62,118 nt of DNA from an uncultured Flavobacterium sp. (GCF_963422545.1 NZ_OY730237.1:1-62118), one strand, 5' to 3'. Shown: positions 9,865 to 20,807, counted from the stretch's first letter. The notes: generated by a model from the letters alone, not told the origin. Translations and numbers: made by a program.

Positions 9865-11427
9865 TTATTTTACGTCCCAGAAAATTTTTGTGTTTAAGTC
9901 ATCTTTGTCCTTAACCTTATTGTAATTATCTGTATTATAAACTCTTTCAGAATTTGGATATGTCCAACGTGTTGGCGGAGTTTTTCTAATAGAACTTGTC
10001 TCATCCTCCATGAAATTTAATGCCGGAAGTTTTAATCTTCTTTGTTCAGCCCAAGATTCATCAGCCTGAAAAATGTTGTAGTGAATATACTTTTGAAAAG
10101 CAATCAACTTCAATTGATCTGCAGCAGTTAAAGCTCCAGCAAAGTTAATTTTAGCAATATAAGCATCAACTTCAGCCACTGTTGGCTCAGCAGTTGGTTT
10201 CCAAGTAAGAACATCAGCTTTATCTCCTAATCTTACATAATATTCAATAGATTGTCTGATCGCTTTCTCGAAATGTACTTTTGCTGTAGCAGCATTTCCA
10301 TTTCTTGAATAATACTCAGCAAGAATCAGGTTTACTTCGGGTGCATTTATCAATGTTCCTGGCAACCATTTGTTTTTACTAACTACAGATCTATTGTAAA
10401 TTGCTATTTGAGTATTAGCTATTAATTGTTCCTGAACTCCAGAAGTCAGTGCTGGATCAAGTCCTACATAAGCTGTTGCGCTTGCTCCTTTTTCAAACAA
10501 CCAAGGTTCACGTGGATCGCTATTGGCATTCATGTGATCAATCATTGATTTTGGAGCAATGTTATTTCCTGATTCTAAAGCATCAAAGAAACCTGCAGTA
10601 TCTAAATCAGTATCCTGAGTATAAACTCTAAATGCAATATTCTCTGAACTTTCATCTACAATTTTTGCTTCTGCAATGATTTCAGCCATTTCTGTATTCG
10701 CTCTTGCTGATAAAGTAGGAACTGAAGAAACTCTGTTCAACATTCTTAAACGTAAAGAATTACAATAGTTTTTCCAGCTTACCAGGTTTCCTTTATTAAT
10801 TAAATCTTGATTTTTGAATACTGTTTCTACCCCAGTAGCCAAAGTAATTGTATTTAATTCGGTAGAGAAAGCTTTCAAATCGTCTAACATTTTGACATAA
10901 AGCTCCGTTTGACTGTCATACTTAGCAGCAGCTTGAGCATAATTACCAGCTGTGAAACTAATTTTACCCGCTTCAGAGAAAGGAATATCTCCAAAGTTAT
11001 CAATCATTTTTGACGTATGATCATACAAATAAATCGTCGAAGTAATCATGTAGATTCTATTCGCTGTTTGGTCGGCAGGAGATAAAGAAGCCATCACTTT
11101 TTCCAACTCTCTATACTGAGTAATAAATTTGTAATACCTGTTCCATCTGTCTTTTCCAGCTTCTCCGACAACATAACGACCTGTCGAATTGACAAACCCA
11201 TGAGCCTGAGTATAACTTAAAGAAGTTGATCCTATTACGGTAAAATAATTCCAATACGATGGGATTACATCCTCGAAGTTAATTTTCATAAATCCGGCAA
11301 ACTGTTTAGGCACAGTTGTCGTTACTATAGTTTCTGGATCTCTATACGCCTCTGCAAAATCACTCTCTGAACAAGAGCCTAAAAAAATTGCTGCTGTCGC
11401 AAATGATATATATAATAATTTTCTCAT
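9865..11427 (-). CDS. SusD/RagB-family glycan-binding outer-membrane lipoprotein
   Basis: Surface lipoprotein that captures the glycan and covers the SusC channel. The lipobox LGSC puts the acylated Cys at residue 19, followed by SESDF, the acidic export-signal type of Bacteroidota. The body is helical with the SusD-like repeats (YRELEKVMASL, MIDNFGDIPFSEAG, NKGNLVSWKNYCNSLRLR) and ends in PTRWTYPNSERVYN. It fits the SusD-like_2 subfamily, about 520 residues. It lies 31 bases after SusC in the same operon. The ligand is presumably an N-glycan or glycopeptide, given the neighbours. Confidence 0.93.
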   Translation of the reverse strand: MRKLLYISFATAAIFLGSCSESDFAEAYRDPETIVTTTVPKQFAGFMKINFEDVIPSYWNYFTVIGSTSLSYTQAHGFVNSTGRYVVGEAGKDRWNRYYKFITQYRELEKVMASLSPADQTANRIYMITSTIYLYDHTSKMIDNFGDIPFSEAGKISFTAGNYAQAAAKYDSQTELYVKMLDDLKAFSTELNTITLATGVETVFKNQDLINKGNLVSWKNYCNSLRLRMLNRVSSVPTLSARANTEMAEIIAEAKIVDESSENIAFRVYTQDTDLDTAGFFDALESGNNIAPKSMIDHMNANSDPREPWLFEKGASATAYVGLDPALTSGVQEQLIANTQIAIYNRSVVSKNKWLPGTLINAPEVNLILAEYYSRNGNAATAKVHFEKAIRQSIEYYVRLGDKADVLTWKPTAEPTVAEVDAYIAKINFAGALTAADQLKLIAFQKYIHYNIFQADESWAEQRRLKLPALNFMEDETSSIRKTPPTRWTYPNSERVYNTDNYNKVKDKDDLNTKIFWDVK

Positions 11428-11458
11428 GTTGTCTATTTTTTAATTATAATTTATCCAA

Positions 11459-14400
11459 TTAGAAAGATGCTCTTAACATTACCCCATAACTTCTTGTAGA
11501 AGGAGTTAATCCTGCATTGTTTACGTTTTGAGCCCATTTTGTTCCTGCAGTAGTTGCTTCAGCATCCATATCCTTAATTGTTCTGTAGATATAAAATAAA
11601 TTACGACCAAAGAAAGACAAACTCAATTTTGTAGCGCCAAATTTACTTGCATATGCTGCCGGCACATTAAACGCAAGAGATACCTCTCTCAATTTAACGT
11701 AATCATTTTTCTGAATATACAATTCATAACGTGAGCTGCTGTATTGAGGGCCTCCCCAGTTGTAAGTCATGTTATAATAACCTGCCTGAGAAATTACGTT
11801 TGTATTTGGCGCACCATCTGCAGTTACACCGTTCATTAACATACCATCACGATATAATGTTTGACCTCCTGGTCCTGTAGTTGAACTATTAGGAACCTGA
11901 ACTCCTTTACCATTATCCATATAGTAAGTTAAACCTCCACGATCATTTGTACTATAATTCAATGTTTCTTCTGTCAATCCTCTCGCTTTCATCCAGTTAA
12001 TACCAGTTGGCATCAAAGAACCTCCATAAGAATAATCGATATTTACATCTAATGTGATACTTTTATACGTAAATGAGTTCAATAAACCTCCTACTCCTTT
12101 TGGTATAGCTGTTCCGTATTTTACCCATTTATCACCATCGATCATTAAGAATCCATCAGAGTCAACCATATCTTTACCGCTAGCATCAGTTTTAACAGGA
12201 TGTGCATAAATACCTCCCATTGGATCACCTACTACAGATTTCAATTGAGCAGCAGATCCATCATAGTCAGCATGTAATAATTCAGTTGCACCGTTAGCCA
12301 ATTTTATAATTTTGTTGTTATTTTTTGCCCAGTTTAAGGTTACATCCCAAGAAAAATTTTCTGTTCTGAAAGGAGAACCTGTTAAAGCAACTTCAAATCC
12401 TTTATTACTTAATTCACCTACGTTAGCCAAGATACTACCAGCTCCTGTAGTTGGTGCCAAAGTCAAATCAAGAATTTGATCTTTAACTTGTGCATTATAA
12501 TAAGAAAAATCTAATCCTAATCTTCTGTCGAAGAATTTAGTTTCAAAACCAAGCTCGTATTCATTTTTCATTTCAGGTTTGATTCCCTCATTTCCATACT
12601 TGTCTTGAGAATTTGTAATCAACACTGGATTTGAAGTTCCCTGAGTTCCCAATGTGTTTTGTATGTATGCCACATTTGCTCCGTAACGACTCGGATAGTT
12701 ACCCACGATACCCCAAGAACCACGCATTTTTGCATAACTGATAAACGACGGTAATTGAACAGCATCTGATAATACAAAACTTGAGTTTACTGAAGGATAA
12801 GTAAAGGCATTATTATTTGGGTTCATTGTAGAAGTACGGTCTCTTCTGATTGTTCCTTCGATGAACAAATAATTTCTGAAGCTTCCGCTTAAGGTTCCAA
12901 AAATAGCGTCTTTGAGAGTCTCTTCTCTTTTTGATTCACTATTAGCTATACCTATAGACGATTTGATATCATACCATCCTTCAACACTTAAACCACCTTT
13001 AGTAGAGCGGGATAATGTTCTAAAAGTATCCCTTGTACCAGAATAACCAACAACAGCATTTACACCAAAATCTTCATTGATTTTTTTATTGTAAGTCGCT
13101 AATAAATCCCCATAAAGAATATTATAATCCTGCCCCTCCATCATAAAAGAACCTGAACGATCTCCTTCGTTTCCAAATTCATAAACCAAAGGTACTTCTA
13201 CCGGATTTTTATTTTCTATATTTACTGCAGTTAAATCAGTCGAAACACGACCACGTAATGTTAAATCTTTCGTAATTGAAAGCGTTTCAGTAACACTCGC
13301 AATCAAACGGTTTGTAATCTCGCTCTGTTGTTTAGCATTTGTATTCCAAAAATAATCAGCAATATCAGATCTGAAACCATTACGATAAATATTTTCAGCT
13401 GGAGTTAAGCTTTGAGTATCTTTACCTGTAACATATTTATATCCCAAACTGGTTTTGTATTTAGCTTTGTACCAATCACCATTATCAAATGGGCTAAGCA
13501 TACCTGTAAAGTTATTAACCAAACGATCCATAGCAAAAGTACGGTTCTGTAAATTTTGGTTCATATAAGTCACAATAATATCTGTTTTCAATTTACCTGT
13601 TTTGAATGATGCATTCAAGTTAAAGTTATTCTTTTTGTTATGGTTCCCCATACTTAATCCTTCTGACTCAGTACGTGTATAAGAAAAACGTGTACTGCTA
13701 TTTTCGGTATTGTTTGTAAGCGCAAAGTTTGTTGTCGAGTCCCAGGCATTCTGGAACATATTTTTGTATCCATTTTTTTGAGGAGAATAAGGACGAATTA
13801 CTCCATCCCAAGTCATAACAGGCTTACCGTCAAACCAAGGACCAAAGTTATTACCACTATTTGAAACCCCTCTTGTTTCCTTAGTACCATCACCATCTAC
13901 ATCATAATGAGCAAAACCGTCTGGCGCTAAATATCCTGTAGAATAATTTGCATTCGTCCACCCCGGACCTCTTTCGTACTGAAATCTTGGCAAGAATGCA
14001 ATTTCATTACCAGAGTAACTGGTACTAAAATCAATACCTAAACCTTTTTTTCCTTTACCAGATTTAGACGTAATCAACACAACTCCGTTTACAGCTTCAG
14101 AACCGTATAATGCAGCAGCAGAAGCTCCTTTAAGAATAGAGATGTTCTCAATATCTTCAGGATTAATATCAGCTAAACCATTATTTTTAACACGTTGTTG
14201 GTTCCAATAGTCATTGTTATTAACCTCTCCGTCACGAATAGGCACACCATCCAAAATAATAAGCGGCTGATTTCTACCCGTTATCGAGCTAATACCACGA
14301 ATTTGGATATTGATTGCTCCCGCTCCACCTGGAGTAGAACTAATACGCACCCCTGGTGCTTTACCGTACAAACCATTAGCAATTGTAGGCGAAGCCGTTT

Positions 14401-14794
14401 TTACTAATGCATCTGCTTTAATAACACTTGTAGCGTACCCAATTGATTTGTTCTTTTTGGTTTGTCCCAAAGCGGTAACTGTAACACCATCAAGTTCATT
14501 AGTTGCACTTGCTAATTTAATTTTCATTCCATCAACAGCTTTTAGCTCTGTTGTTTTAAACCCTATCGAACTTACAACGATAGTGGCTCCTTGTTTCACT
14601 GAAATCGTAAATGCTCCATTTTCATCAGTAGTCGTTTCTTGTTTTGTTCCTTTTTCTTTAACAATAACAGATGGAACAGGCATATTTGCATTATCTGTAA
14701 TTACTCCGGAGATTGTTTTCTCTTGTGCACTCACACCTTGGAAGCACAATACCGCTAGAAAAACTAACAGTGATTCATATAACAGCTTTCTCAT
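11459..14794 (-). CDS. SusC/RagA-family TonB-dependent outer-membrane transporter
   Basis: Outer-membrane beta barrel importing oligosaccharides with TonB energy. Signal peptide ends at VSAQ. A carboxypeptidase-regulatory-like domain follows (ISGVITDNANMPVPSV to IVVSSIGF), then a plug domain with QIRGISSITGRNQPLIILDG and ILKGASAAALYGSEA. The barrel ends in the C-terminal Phe of YGVMLRASF. The length of 1111 residues is normal. It is paired with the SusD gene and sits downstream of the LacI regulator. Two candidate LacI operators lie in the 270-base upstream region. Confidence 0.95.
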   Translation of the reverse strand: MRKLLYESLLVFLAVLCFQGVSAQEKTISGVITDNANMPVPSVIVKEKGTKQETTTDENGAFTISVKQGATIVVSSIGFKTTELKAVDGMKIKLASATNELDGVTVTALGQTKKNKSIGYATSVIKADALVKTASPTIANGLYGKAPGVRISSTPGGAGAINIQIRGISSITGRNQPLIILDGVPIRDGEVNNNDYWNQQRVKNNGLADINPEDIENISILKGASAAALYGSEAVNGVVLITSKSGKGKKGLGIDFSTSYSGNEIAFLPRFQYERGPGWTNANYSTGYLAPDGFAHYDVDGDGTKETRGVSNSGNNFGPWFDGKPVMTWDGVIRPYSPQKNGYKNMFQNAWDSTTNFALTNNTENSSTRFSYTRTESEGLSMGNHNKKNNFNLNASFKTGKLKTDIIVTYMNQNLQNRTFAMDRLVNNFTGMLSPFDNGDWYKAKYKTSLGYKYVTGKDTQSLTPAENIYRNGFRSDIADYFWNTNAKQQSEITNRLIASVTETLSITKDLTLRGRVSTDLTAVNIENKNPVEVPLVYEFGNEGDRSGSFMMEGQDYNILYGDLLATYNKKINEDFGVNAVVGYSGTRDTFRTLSRSTKGGLSVEGWYDIKSSIGIANSESKREETLKDAIFGTLSGSFRNYLFIEGTIRRDRTSTMNPNNNAFTYPSVNSSFVLSDAVQLPSFISYAKMRGSWGIVGNYPSRYGANVAYIQNTLGTQGTSNPVLITNSQDKYGNEGIKPEMKNEYELGFETKFFDRRLGLDFSYYNAQVKDQILDLTLAPTTGAGSILANVGELSNKGFEVALTGSPFRTENFSWDVTLNWAKNNNKIIKLANGATELLHADYDGSAAQLKSVVGDPMGGIYAHPVKTDASGKDMVDSDGFLMIDGDKWVKYGTAIPKGVGGLLNSFTYKSITLDVNIDYSYGGSLMPTGINWMKARGLTEETLNYSTNDRGGLTYYMDNGKGVQVPNSSTTGPGGQTLYRDGMLMNGVTADGAPNTNVISQAGYYNMTYNWGGPQYSSSRYELYIQKNDYVKLREVSLAFNVPAAYASKFGATKLSLSFFGRNLFYIYRTIKDMDAEATTAGTKWAQNVNNAGLTPSTRSYGVMLRASF

Positions 14795-14865
14795 AATTAA
14801 TATTGGTTTGGTTTGGTTTTTAATTTGTTTAATTAAAAGGTTTGATTTCTTAAAAAAATATGAAT

Positions 14866-14881
14866 ACTAAAACCTTTAATT
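14866..14881. promoter_or_regulatory. Candidate LacI-type operator near the SusC start
   Basis: ACTAAAACCTTTAATT has three mismatches to ACTAAAACGTTTTAGT and lies 72 bases before the SusC ATG. It is the weaker of two sites in this region because the central CG is lost. Confidence 0.3.
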
Positions 14882-15018
14882 TTCTTATTACTTAATTTTC
14901 CTGATAAGGATTTAGTAATAGTTAAGTTTCCCGTTTAACATTGCTCTATTTCTTTTACATCATAAGCTTTTTTTTTGTTTAATAATTTGTTTGATTTTCT
15001 GAGTTATTTTTAAATCCA

Positions 15019-15034
15019 GCTATATCGTTTTAGT
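15019..15034. promoter_or_regulatory. Candidate LacI-type operator upstream of SusC
   Basis: GCTATATCGTTTTAGT has three mismatches to the island palindrome, all in the left half; the right half CGTTTTAGT is perfect. It lies between the LacI stop and the SusC start, 225 bases upstream of the latter. Confidence 0.45.
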
Positions 15035-15064
15035 GTTTTCCTTAAAAAAAAAGGAACAAAATTC

Positions 15065-16078
15065 CTACACTGATTCTCTTATAGTTAGACTACCTTTTTT
15101 CTTTTCTTTCTCAATTTTATAATCACTTCCCTCTTCCATTTGTTTCATCAATAACTTTACTGTTTTTTTCCCCATCGCTTCAATTGGCTGGGATAAAACA
15201 GTTATAGAAGGAGAGTGCAATCTAAAACTGTCATGATCATCAAAACTAATCACTGCTTTATCAGTAGGCATTTTCAGTCCTAATCTTCTTAACGACTGCA
15301 AGCCGGCAAGCAACAAATAATTTGCTCCAAACAAAACGGCGTCAATTTCTTTATTACTATTCAAAAATTCAGAGATCTTTTCTATTCGTTCTTCTTCAGT
15401 GATACGATATTCTAAATCAAGAATTCTGGAATCATCATATAAACCTACTTCCTTCAGTGCATTCATATATCCTTGCTTTCTTAAACTCATCTGAATCAAT
15501 TGTGAGGAATTAGTAACAAATGCAATTTTTTTGAATCCTTTTTTCAATAAATAATAGGTAGCTGTTTGGGCTCCTTCAAAATTATCCAGAACTACATGAC
15601 TTACTTCTTGCTCTTCAAAATACCGGTCAAGTAAAACAACCGGACATTGAAGTTCTAACAATCGGTCAATAGTTGTTTTCATATTCTCGGTAGGCGTTAT
15701 AATAAAACCATCAACATTAGCTTGCAATAAACTATTAACTAACTCAACCGCACGTTCATCATTTCCGCCTGTACTACAATAAAATACTCTGTAATTTAAA
15801 TCTATTGCCTCTCTCTCTATCACTCTTGCTAAATCAGAAAAAAACTGATTTGAAATATCCTCCACAATAAGCCCAATAGATCTTGTTTTTCCAGTTCTCA
15901 AACTACTGGCGATCATATTGAGTTTGAACTTCATTTCTTCACTAACCTTAAAAACTTTCTTGATCACTTCTTTACTGATCCCCATCTTTTCGCCCTTATC
16001 ATTCAAAACAAACGAGACCGTAGTGACCGATACATTTGCTGCTTTCGCGATATCTTTAATAGTGATCTTTTTTTTCAT
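15065..16078 (-). CDS. LacI-family transcriptional regulator
   Basis: Sugar-responsive repressor. Residues 4-27 form the LacI helix-turn-helix (TIKDIAKAANVSVTTVSFVL) and the hinge follows at KLNMIASSLRTGKTRSIGL. The remainder is a periplasmic-binding-protein-like effector domain with VDGFIITPT, AVISFDDHDSF and SITVLSQPIEAMG. The length of 337 residues is standard. The gene stands directly upstream of SusC on the same strand. Two overlapping copies of a 16-bp palindrome lie 56-84 bases upstream of its start, and further copies lie ahead of the other operons, so it is the best candidate for the island-wide regulator. Its inducer (fucose, mannose or a glycan fragment) cannot be told from sequence. 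Confidence 0.93.
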   Translation of the reverse strand: MKKKITIKDIAKAANVSVTTVSFVLNDKGEKMGISKEVIKKVFKVSEEMKFKLNMIASSLRTGKTRSIGLIVEDISNQFFSDLARVIEREAIDLNYRVFYCSTGGNDERAVELVNSLLQANVDGFIITPTENMKTTIDRLLELQCPVVLLDRYFEEQEVSHVVLDNFEGAQTATYYLLKKGFKKIAFVTNSSQLIQMSLRKQGYMNALKEVGLYDDSRILDLEYRITEEERIEKISEFLNSNKEIDAVLFGANYLLLAGLQSLRRLGLKMPTDKAVISFDDHDSFRLHSPSITVLSQPIEAMGKKTVKLLMKQMEEGSDYKIEKEKKKGSLTIRESV

Positions 16079-16120
16079 TAAATGTTAAGTTTATCTTAAA
16101 GCTTAGTTAATTTATTGAAA

Positions 16121-16162
16121 CAAATATATATTTAATAAAACGATTTACAAAAACGTTTTAGT
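16121..16162 (-). promoter_or_regulatory. lacI promoter with two overlapping operators
   Basis: On the minus strand TATATTTG (16121-16128) matches the -7 consensus TAnnTTTG. Upstream lie AATAAAACGATTTACA (16134-16149, four mismatches) and ACAAAAACGTTTTAGT (16147-16162, one mismatch, the best match in the window). The latter covers the expected -33 position, so binding would block RNA polymerase. Autorepression is inferred. Confidence 0.6.
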
Positions 16163-16790
16163 ATTTTTTTTATGCATAATTATCCATTTTAACATTTAAA
16201 AATAAAATAATAAAATTATCCTCACAATAGTCTGCAAATAAAACAGATACGATCAATTAAATGGGTGCTATTTTTCTGTCAAACAGCAAAAATTGTCTAA
16301 AAATTAAGAAAAATTAAAATCGTAAAAAAGAACACCATAAAATCAATAAAATTACCATTAACTTAACATAAATATATGTTAACTACAATTTATCTAACAA
16401 ATCATCATTCTCTTTCATTTCAAAATTTTCATCAACAATCATTTCTAATTTTTTCCTCATTTTTAACTTCATTAGGCAACTCATTTTTTCTGCTATTTCG
16501 CTTTTTTTTTATCCATTTTAGAAAATGTAGTTTTTTATTTATAATTATTTTTTTCGCAACAGAAAAAAATCAAAAACTAACTAATTATTTCTCTAATTCT
16601 TTCCCCTAATCTCTGGTAAATAATGCCTTTTTTTCTAAAATAACTTATCAAAATAAAGTCTATATTATGCTAACTAATTTCGTTTTTACAGTTTCTCTAT
16701 CTGTCTGAATAAAAATCATTTGTCCTATTGCTGAAATTACAATTTCAAATCATTCTGATATTAACTATATCGATTGAGAAAATTGGATAA
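16163..16790. other. AT-rich gene-free stretch between GH29 and lacI
   Basis: No convincing gene. A 77-codon frame at 16376-16609 is almost entirely Phe/Ser/Leu/Ile from a T-rich run and has no family look. No strong hairpin or operator is visible apart from those at the two ends. Confidence 0.5.
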
Positions 16791-16826
16791 AAAAATGTCA
16801 TCTCCAAAAATGAAGATGACATTTTT
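16791..16826 (-). terminator. Terminator of the fucose/galactose operon
   Basis: AAAAATGTCATCT and AGATGACATTTTT pair perfectly over 13 bp around a 10-base loop. It lies 8 bases after the GH29 stop at 16835, with a T tract on both sides. Confidence 0.8.
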
Positions 16827-16834
16827 AAATTCTT

Positions 16835-18172
16835 TTAGTTTGTCAGGAAACCGCCTTGACCTCTGTATAATTTAACTGGTGCATTTAATGTAACTTTAAT
16901 ACAAGTCACATATTTGTCAACAGCTGTTTCTGGCAAGTCGATATAAACCAATCCGGGAACTGCACTCCAGGAAATTTTTCCAACTACTTTATGAGTCAAC
17001 TTTACATTTGACCCCAAAACAGTAATATCCTCAATTTTATTATCAAGCCCTTTCAACATCAATTGTCCTGAAGTTTTTCCGTGAACAAATAAATAAAGTG
17101 TTTTTGAATCTTTAGAAAGTGTTGTAGGTCCGTAAAAATGTCCTAATGGAATTCCCGGAATTGTTCCAAAAATACCTTCACCGTTTCTTCTGTTCCAATC
17201 ACCAAGTTCTTTCAATGTCGAAACAACCGTTTCTGGATAGCTTCCGTCAGGTTTTGGTCCTATATCTAACAATAAATTTCCTCCATTTGAAACCGCGTCT
17301 ACAAAAATTGTGATGATTTCATAAGGTGTTTTCCAATTAGTATCACTCACACGATATCCCCAGTTTTCATTCATGGTCATACATAATTCCCACCATTTGA
17401 ATGCAGGTCGCACCACCGGAAAATTTTGCTCAGGAGTATCATAATCCCCATAACCTTGCAAACGCCCGTTGATAATTGTGTTCGGATTTCTGTCTAACAT
17501 CATTTTACGTGTTTTTTCAGCTTGCCATTCCTCTGCACTATGCTCCCAATCGCCATCAAACCACCACAAATCTGGATTATACCAATCTGAGATTTCTTTG
17601 ATTTGTCCTTGAAAGAACTTTTGGAAACGTTCCCAACGAGCTGGTTCTTTTTTGATATCATAACGTGATTTATCTTTCAGGAAACCTGGATAATCATTGT
17701 GTGTCCAGTCGATTAATGAGAAATAAGCTCCACATTTTATGTCTCTTTTGCGTAATTCTTCAAAAAAAGGTTTCACCATGTCTTTTTTAGCAGCACAGGT
17801 TTTTACCGAACTCAATTTTCCTAATTTAGTATCATACATTGCCACACCGTCGTGGTGTTTTGTTGTAATTACAGCATATTTTGCACCTGAATCTTTGATC
17901 ATATCTGCCCAGGCTGCAGGATCGTACTTACTCAAAGTGTAGCTTTTTTGTTGTTTCATATAATCTTCAACAGATATTTTTCCGTTATGAAAACTCCAGG
18001 ATTCAGAAACATCGGCAACTGAATAAATTCCGGCGTGAATGAAGATTCCTAATTTAGCATCTTCAAACCATTTCATTTTTTCAGCGATATCTTTTGCGGC
18101 AATTTTATTTTGCGCAATGCCTGTGATAGTAGTTCCAACGACTAAAGCCGCTAAAATTATTTTTTTAATCAT
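16835..18172 (-). CDS. GH29 alpha-L-fucosidase (second)
   Basis: Exported fucosidase with signal peptide ending at GIAQ. GH29 barrel features are KLGIFIHAGIYSVADVSESW, TTKHHDGVAMYD, YFSLIDWTHNDY and PDLWWFDGDWEH with probable nucleophile Asp206; ...GGNLLLDIGPKPDG closes the barrel. The 445-residue length matches a one-barrel enzyme with a small C-terminal beta domain. It is the last gene of the operon with mutarotase, dehydrogenase, lactonase and GH2, so the fucose it frees is likely the substrate for those enzymes. Its low similarity to the other four GH29 proteins here suggests a different linkage preference. Confidence 0.92.
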   Translation of the reverse strand: MIKKIILAALVVGTTITGIAQNKIAAKDIAEKMKWFEDAKLGIFIHAGIYSVADVSESWSFHNGKISVEDYMKQQKSYTLSKYDPAAWADMIKDSGAKYAVITTKHHDGVAMYDTKLGKLSSVKTCAAKKDMVKPFFEELRKRDIKCGAYFSLIDWTHNDYPGFLKDKSRYDIKKEPARWERFQKFFQGQIKEISDWYNPDLWWFDGDWEHSAEEWQAEKTRKMMLDRNPNTIINGRLQGYGDYDTPEQNFPVVRPAFKWWELCMTMNENWGYRVSDTNWKTPYEIITIFVDAVSNGGNLLLDIGPKPDGSYPETVVSTLKELGDWNRRNGEGIFGTIPGIPLGHFYGPTTLSKDSKTLYLFVHGKTSGQLMLKGLDNKIEDITVLGSNVKLTHKVVGKISWSAVPGLVYIDLPETAVDKYVTCIKVTLNAPVKLYRGQGGFLTN

Positions 18173-18193
18173 CTCTGTTTTTTTTATTGTTTA

Positions 18194-20750
18194 TTATTTT
18201 ATTCTGATCGTTGTTGCTGCCGATTGTAATCCTGCACTTTCTGCTTTTACAGTAAATTGTCCTTTTTCCTCCTTTTTTCGCTTTAACTATTACTAAAACT
18301 TTTCCGTTATAAGCAGGTCTTTCGGTACTTTGAAAAGGCACAAAACTAGTTGCGTCTCCATTATCAGTTGCTACGATTTCTCCAGAACCTTCAATCGAAA
18401 ATTTAACTAATGGATTGGTGCGAAGAACCAACAAACCATCATTATCAGTAACATCAACGGTTACGAAAACCAAATCAACATCGTCAGCAAGAGCTTCTGT
18501 TCTATCAGTCGACATTTTTAATTTTGTTGCTGTTCCGGTAGTTTTAACGATATCAGTTGCCCATTTTTCACCATTTTTATAACAAACAACTTTCAATTCG
18601 CCGGGCGCATAAATCACATTATCCCAAGTTAAACGAAAATCTTTTCCGGCTGTCATTTTCTTTTTTCCAAGACTTTTTCCGTTAAGGAACAACTCTCCTT
18701 CATCTCCCGAAGTGTAAACATGTACAGGAACTACTTTTCCAACGCGTTCGCTCCAATTCCAATGTGGAAGAATGTGAGCTGTTGGAACATCTGGTCTCCA
18801 ATGTGATTTGTAGCTATAATAGCGGTCTTTTGGGAAACCAGCCAAATCGATAATTCCGAAATAACTACTTCTTGATGGCGGATTACTTTTTTGCAATTCT
18901 GCCAATCTCGCTTCCAATTCTCCTTGTTTTGAAGGATCACTTCTAAAATTCAACAAGTTCGTTTCATCTGAATTGTAAGGTGTTGGTTCTCCTAAATAAT
19001 CAAAACCTGTCCAAACATATTCTCCTAATAAGTGCGGAAACTTTGCATTGGTACGAAATTGCATATCAGGCGAACAACCCCATCCCGGGAATGCATCGTC
19101 ATAAGACGAAATTTGCCAAGACGTTTTGTTGTATTTATCGTCAAAGAAATATTCTCCACGAGAACTTACAGTTGAAGCTGTTTCACTTCCAATTGTTGGT
19201 TTATTCGCATATCTTGGATCAACATCCCATTTTGGCTGCTGGTCGAAAAAATAATTTACTCCCATAATATCTAATGCAACAGCAGCTCCTGATTTTCTTC
19301 CTCCATTCGGATCATTATATCCGTTTGAAACCGGGCGTGTTGGATCTTCTCTGTGCATAATATCTGCCAGCTCTTTAGTCAACTTTACATTTTGCTGGTC
19401 TGGAACTTCATTTCCAATTGACCAAATAAATACCGAAGGATTATTTCTGTCTCTGTGTACTAACGCTACTAAATCTTTTTCGTGCCATTCATCAAAAATC
19501 ACATTATAATCTAATTTTTTCTTACCGATTTTCCATGCATCAAAAGCTTCATCCAAAACCAGGAATCCCATTTTATCTGCCAATTCTAACAATTCAGGAG
19601 CGGGAGGATTATGAGAAGTACGCAAAGAATTACACCCCATTTCTTTCAACATTACCAATTGTCTTTTTAATGCCGAGGTATTGATAGCAGCTCCCAAAGC
19701 ACCTAAATCGTGGTGATTACAAGTCCCAAAGATTTCGACTCTTTTTCCGTTCAAAAGGAATCCGTTTCTTGGTGTAAATTCGATCGTTCGAACACCAAAA
19801 GGAGTGTTATAAGTATCCACTATTTTTCCGTCGACACTAATTTTAGTTTGTGCCACATAACGATTTGGCGTTTTTAAATCCCATAATTTAGGATTGTTTA
19901 AAACCGAATGAGTTTCAGCTTCCTCAGTTCCGTTCGCTTTGATTTCAAGAGTTGAAGAAATTAATGAACCTGCTTTTGCTGTAAGCGTATTATTGATATC
20001 TATTTCGTATAAGTCAGTTGTAACAACTGCTTTTACGGTTTTATTTGTTGCATTGTCAACTTTTACTAATACTCTGACATTAGCCGCATCTTTGGTGACA
20101 TTTGGAGTTGTAACATAAGTTCCCCAATGTCCAACATGTACCTGATTAGTTTTTACTAACCAAACGTGGCGATAGATTCCTGCTCCGGGATACCAACGAG
20201 AATCCCAGTTTTCAGTATCTAAACGAACGGCTAGAATATTTTCCTGTCCAAATTTTAAAAATGGAGTCAGATTCATTCGGAAAGAATTGTAACCATAAGG
20301 CCAGGTTCCCACATAATTCCCGTTCAGATAAATTTTGGCATTAGCCATAGCTCCGTCAAAATCAACAAAAATCTGTTTCTCTGAGTCTGAAGCCGGAACA
20401 GTAAAATGTTTACGATACCAACCTATTCCTTTCCACGGCAGTTTCCCAGTTTCTCCTCTTAATTCAATTCTAAAAGGTCCTTTAATGGCCCAATCATGTG
20501 GTAAATTTAATTTTTCCCAATTGGTTTCATTTAGAGAAACAGCTTCTAAATTCTTTGGTTCTTCTTTAACCAAACCATCGGCTTGAGATCCGTATCTTGA
20601 AAAAAGCCAATTATCATCAAATGACTGTGTATCCGTCGAACCCATTCTCATCATCGATGTATTCTGTGAAAATCCAGAAAAACTCATCATCGAACAGATC
20701 AGCAAAACAAGGTAATTGTTCAGCGAAAATATCTTTTTGGTTATATTCAT
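18194..20750 (-). CDS. GH2 glycosidase, probable beta-galactosidase
   Basis: Exported retaining glycosidase of about 850 residues. Signal peptide ends at GFSQ. Sugar-binding domain (LPHDWAIKGPF, WYRKHFTVP, YGYNSFRMNLTPFL), Ig-like domain and TIM barrel follow, with acid/base Glu448 in WSIGNEVP and nucleophile Glu523 in IGSETAST. C-terminal DUF4982-like and Ig-like domains follow, a layout common for Bacteroidota beta-galactosidases. The open frame runs to 18165 and would overlap the next gene, with an odd basic tail. Skipping one G near 18265 gives GQFTVKAESAGLQSAATTIR and a stop at 18194, so a +1 frameshift is likely. In a fucose operon it would fit removal of beta-galactose from Lewis-type antennae (inference). 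Confidence 0.88.
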
Positions 20751-20807
20751 TTTGGTTGGTTATTTTGGTTTTGTTCGCAAAAACGAACGCAGTTAATCAA
20801 TTATAAA

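Noticed and set aside
14310..14870. 186-codon plus-strand frame opposite the SusC start
   Set aside because: It is the antisense shadow of the SusC N-terminus and shows no family features.
16376..16609. 77-codon open frame in the lacI upstream region
   Set aside because: Composition is dominated by Phe, Ser, Leu and Ile from T-rich DNA, with no start signal or recognisable motif; most likely chance.
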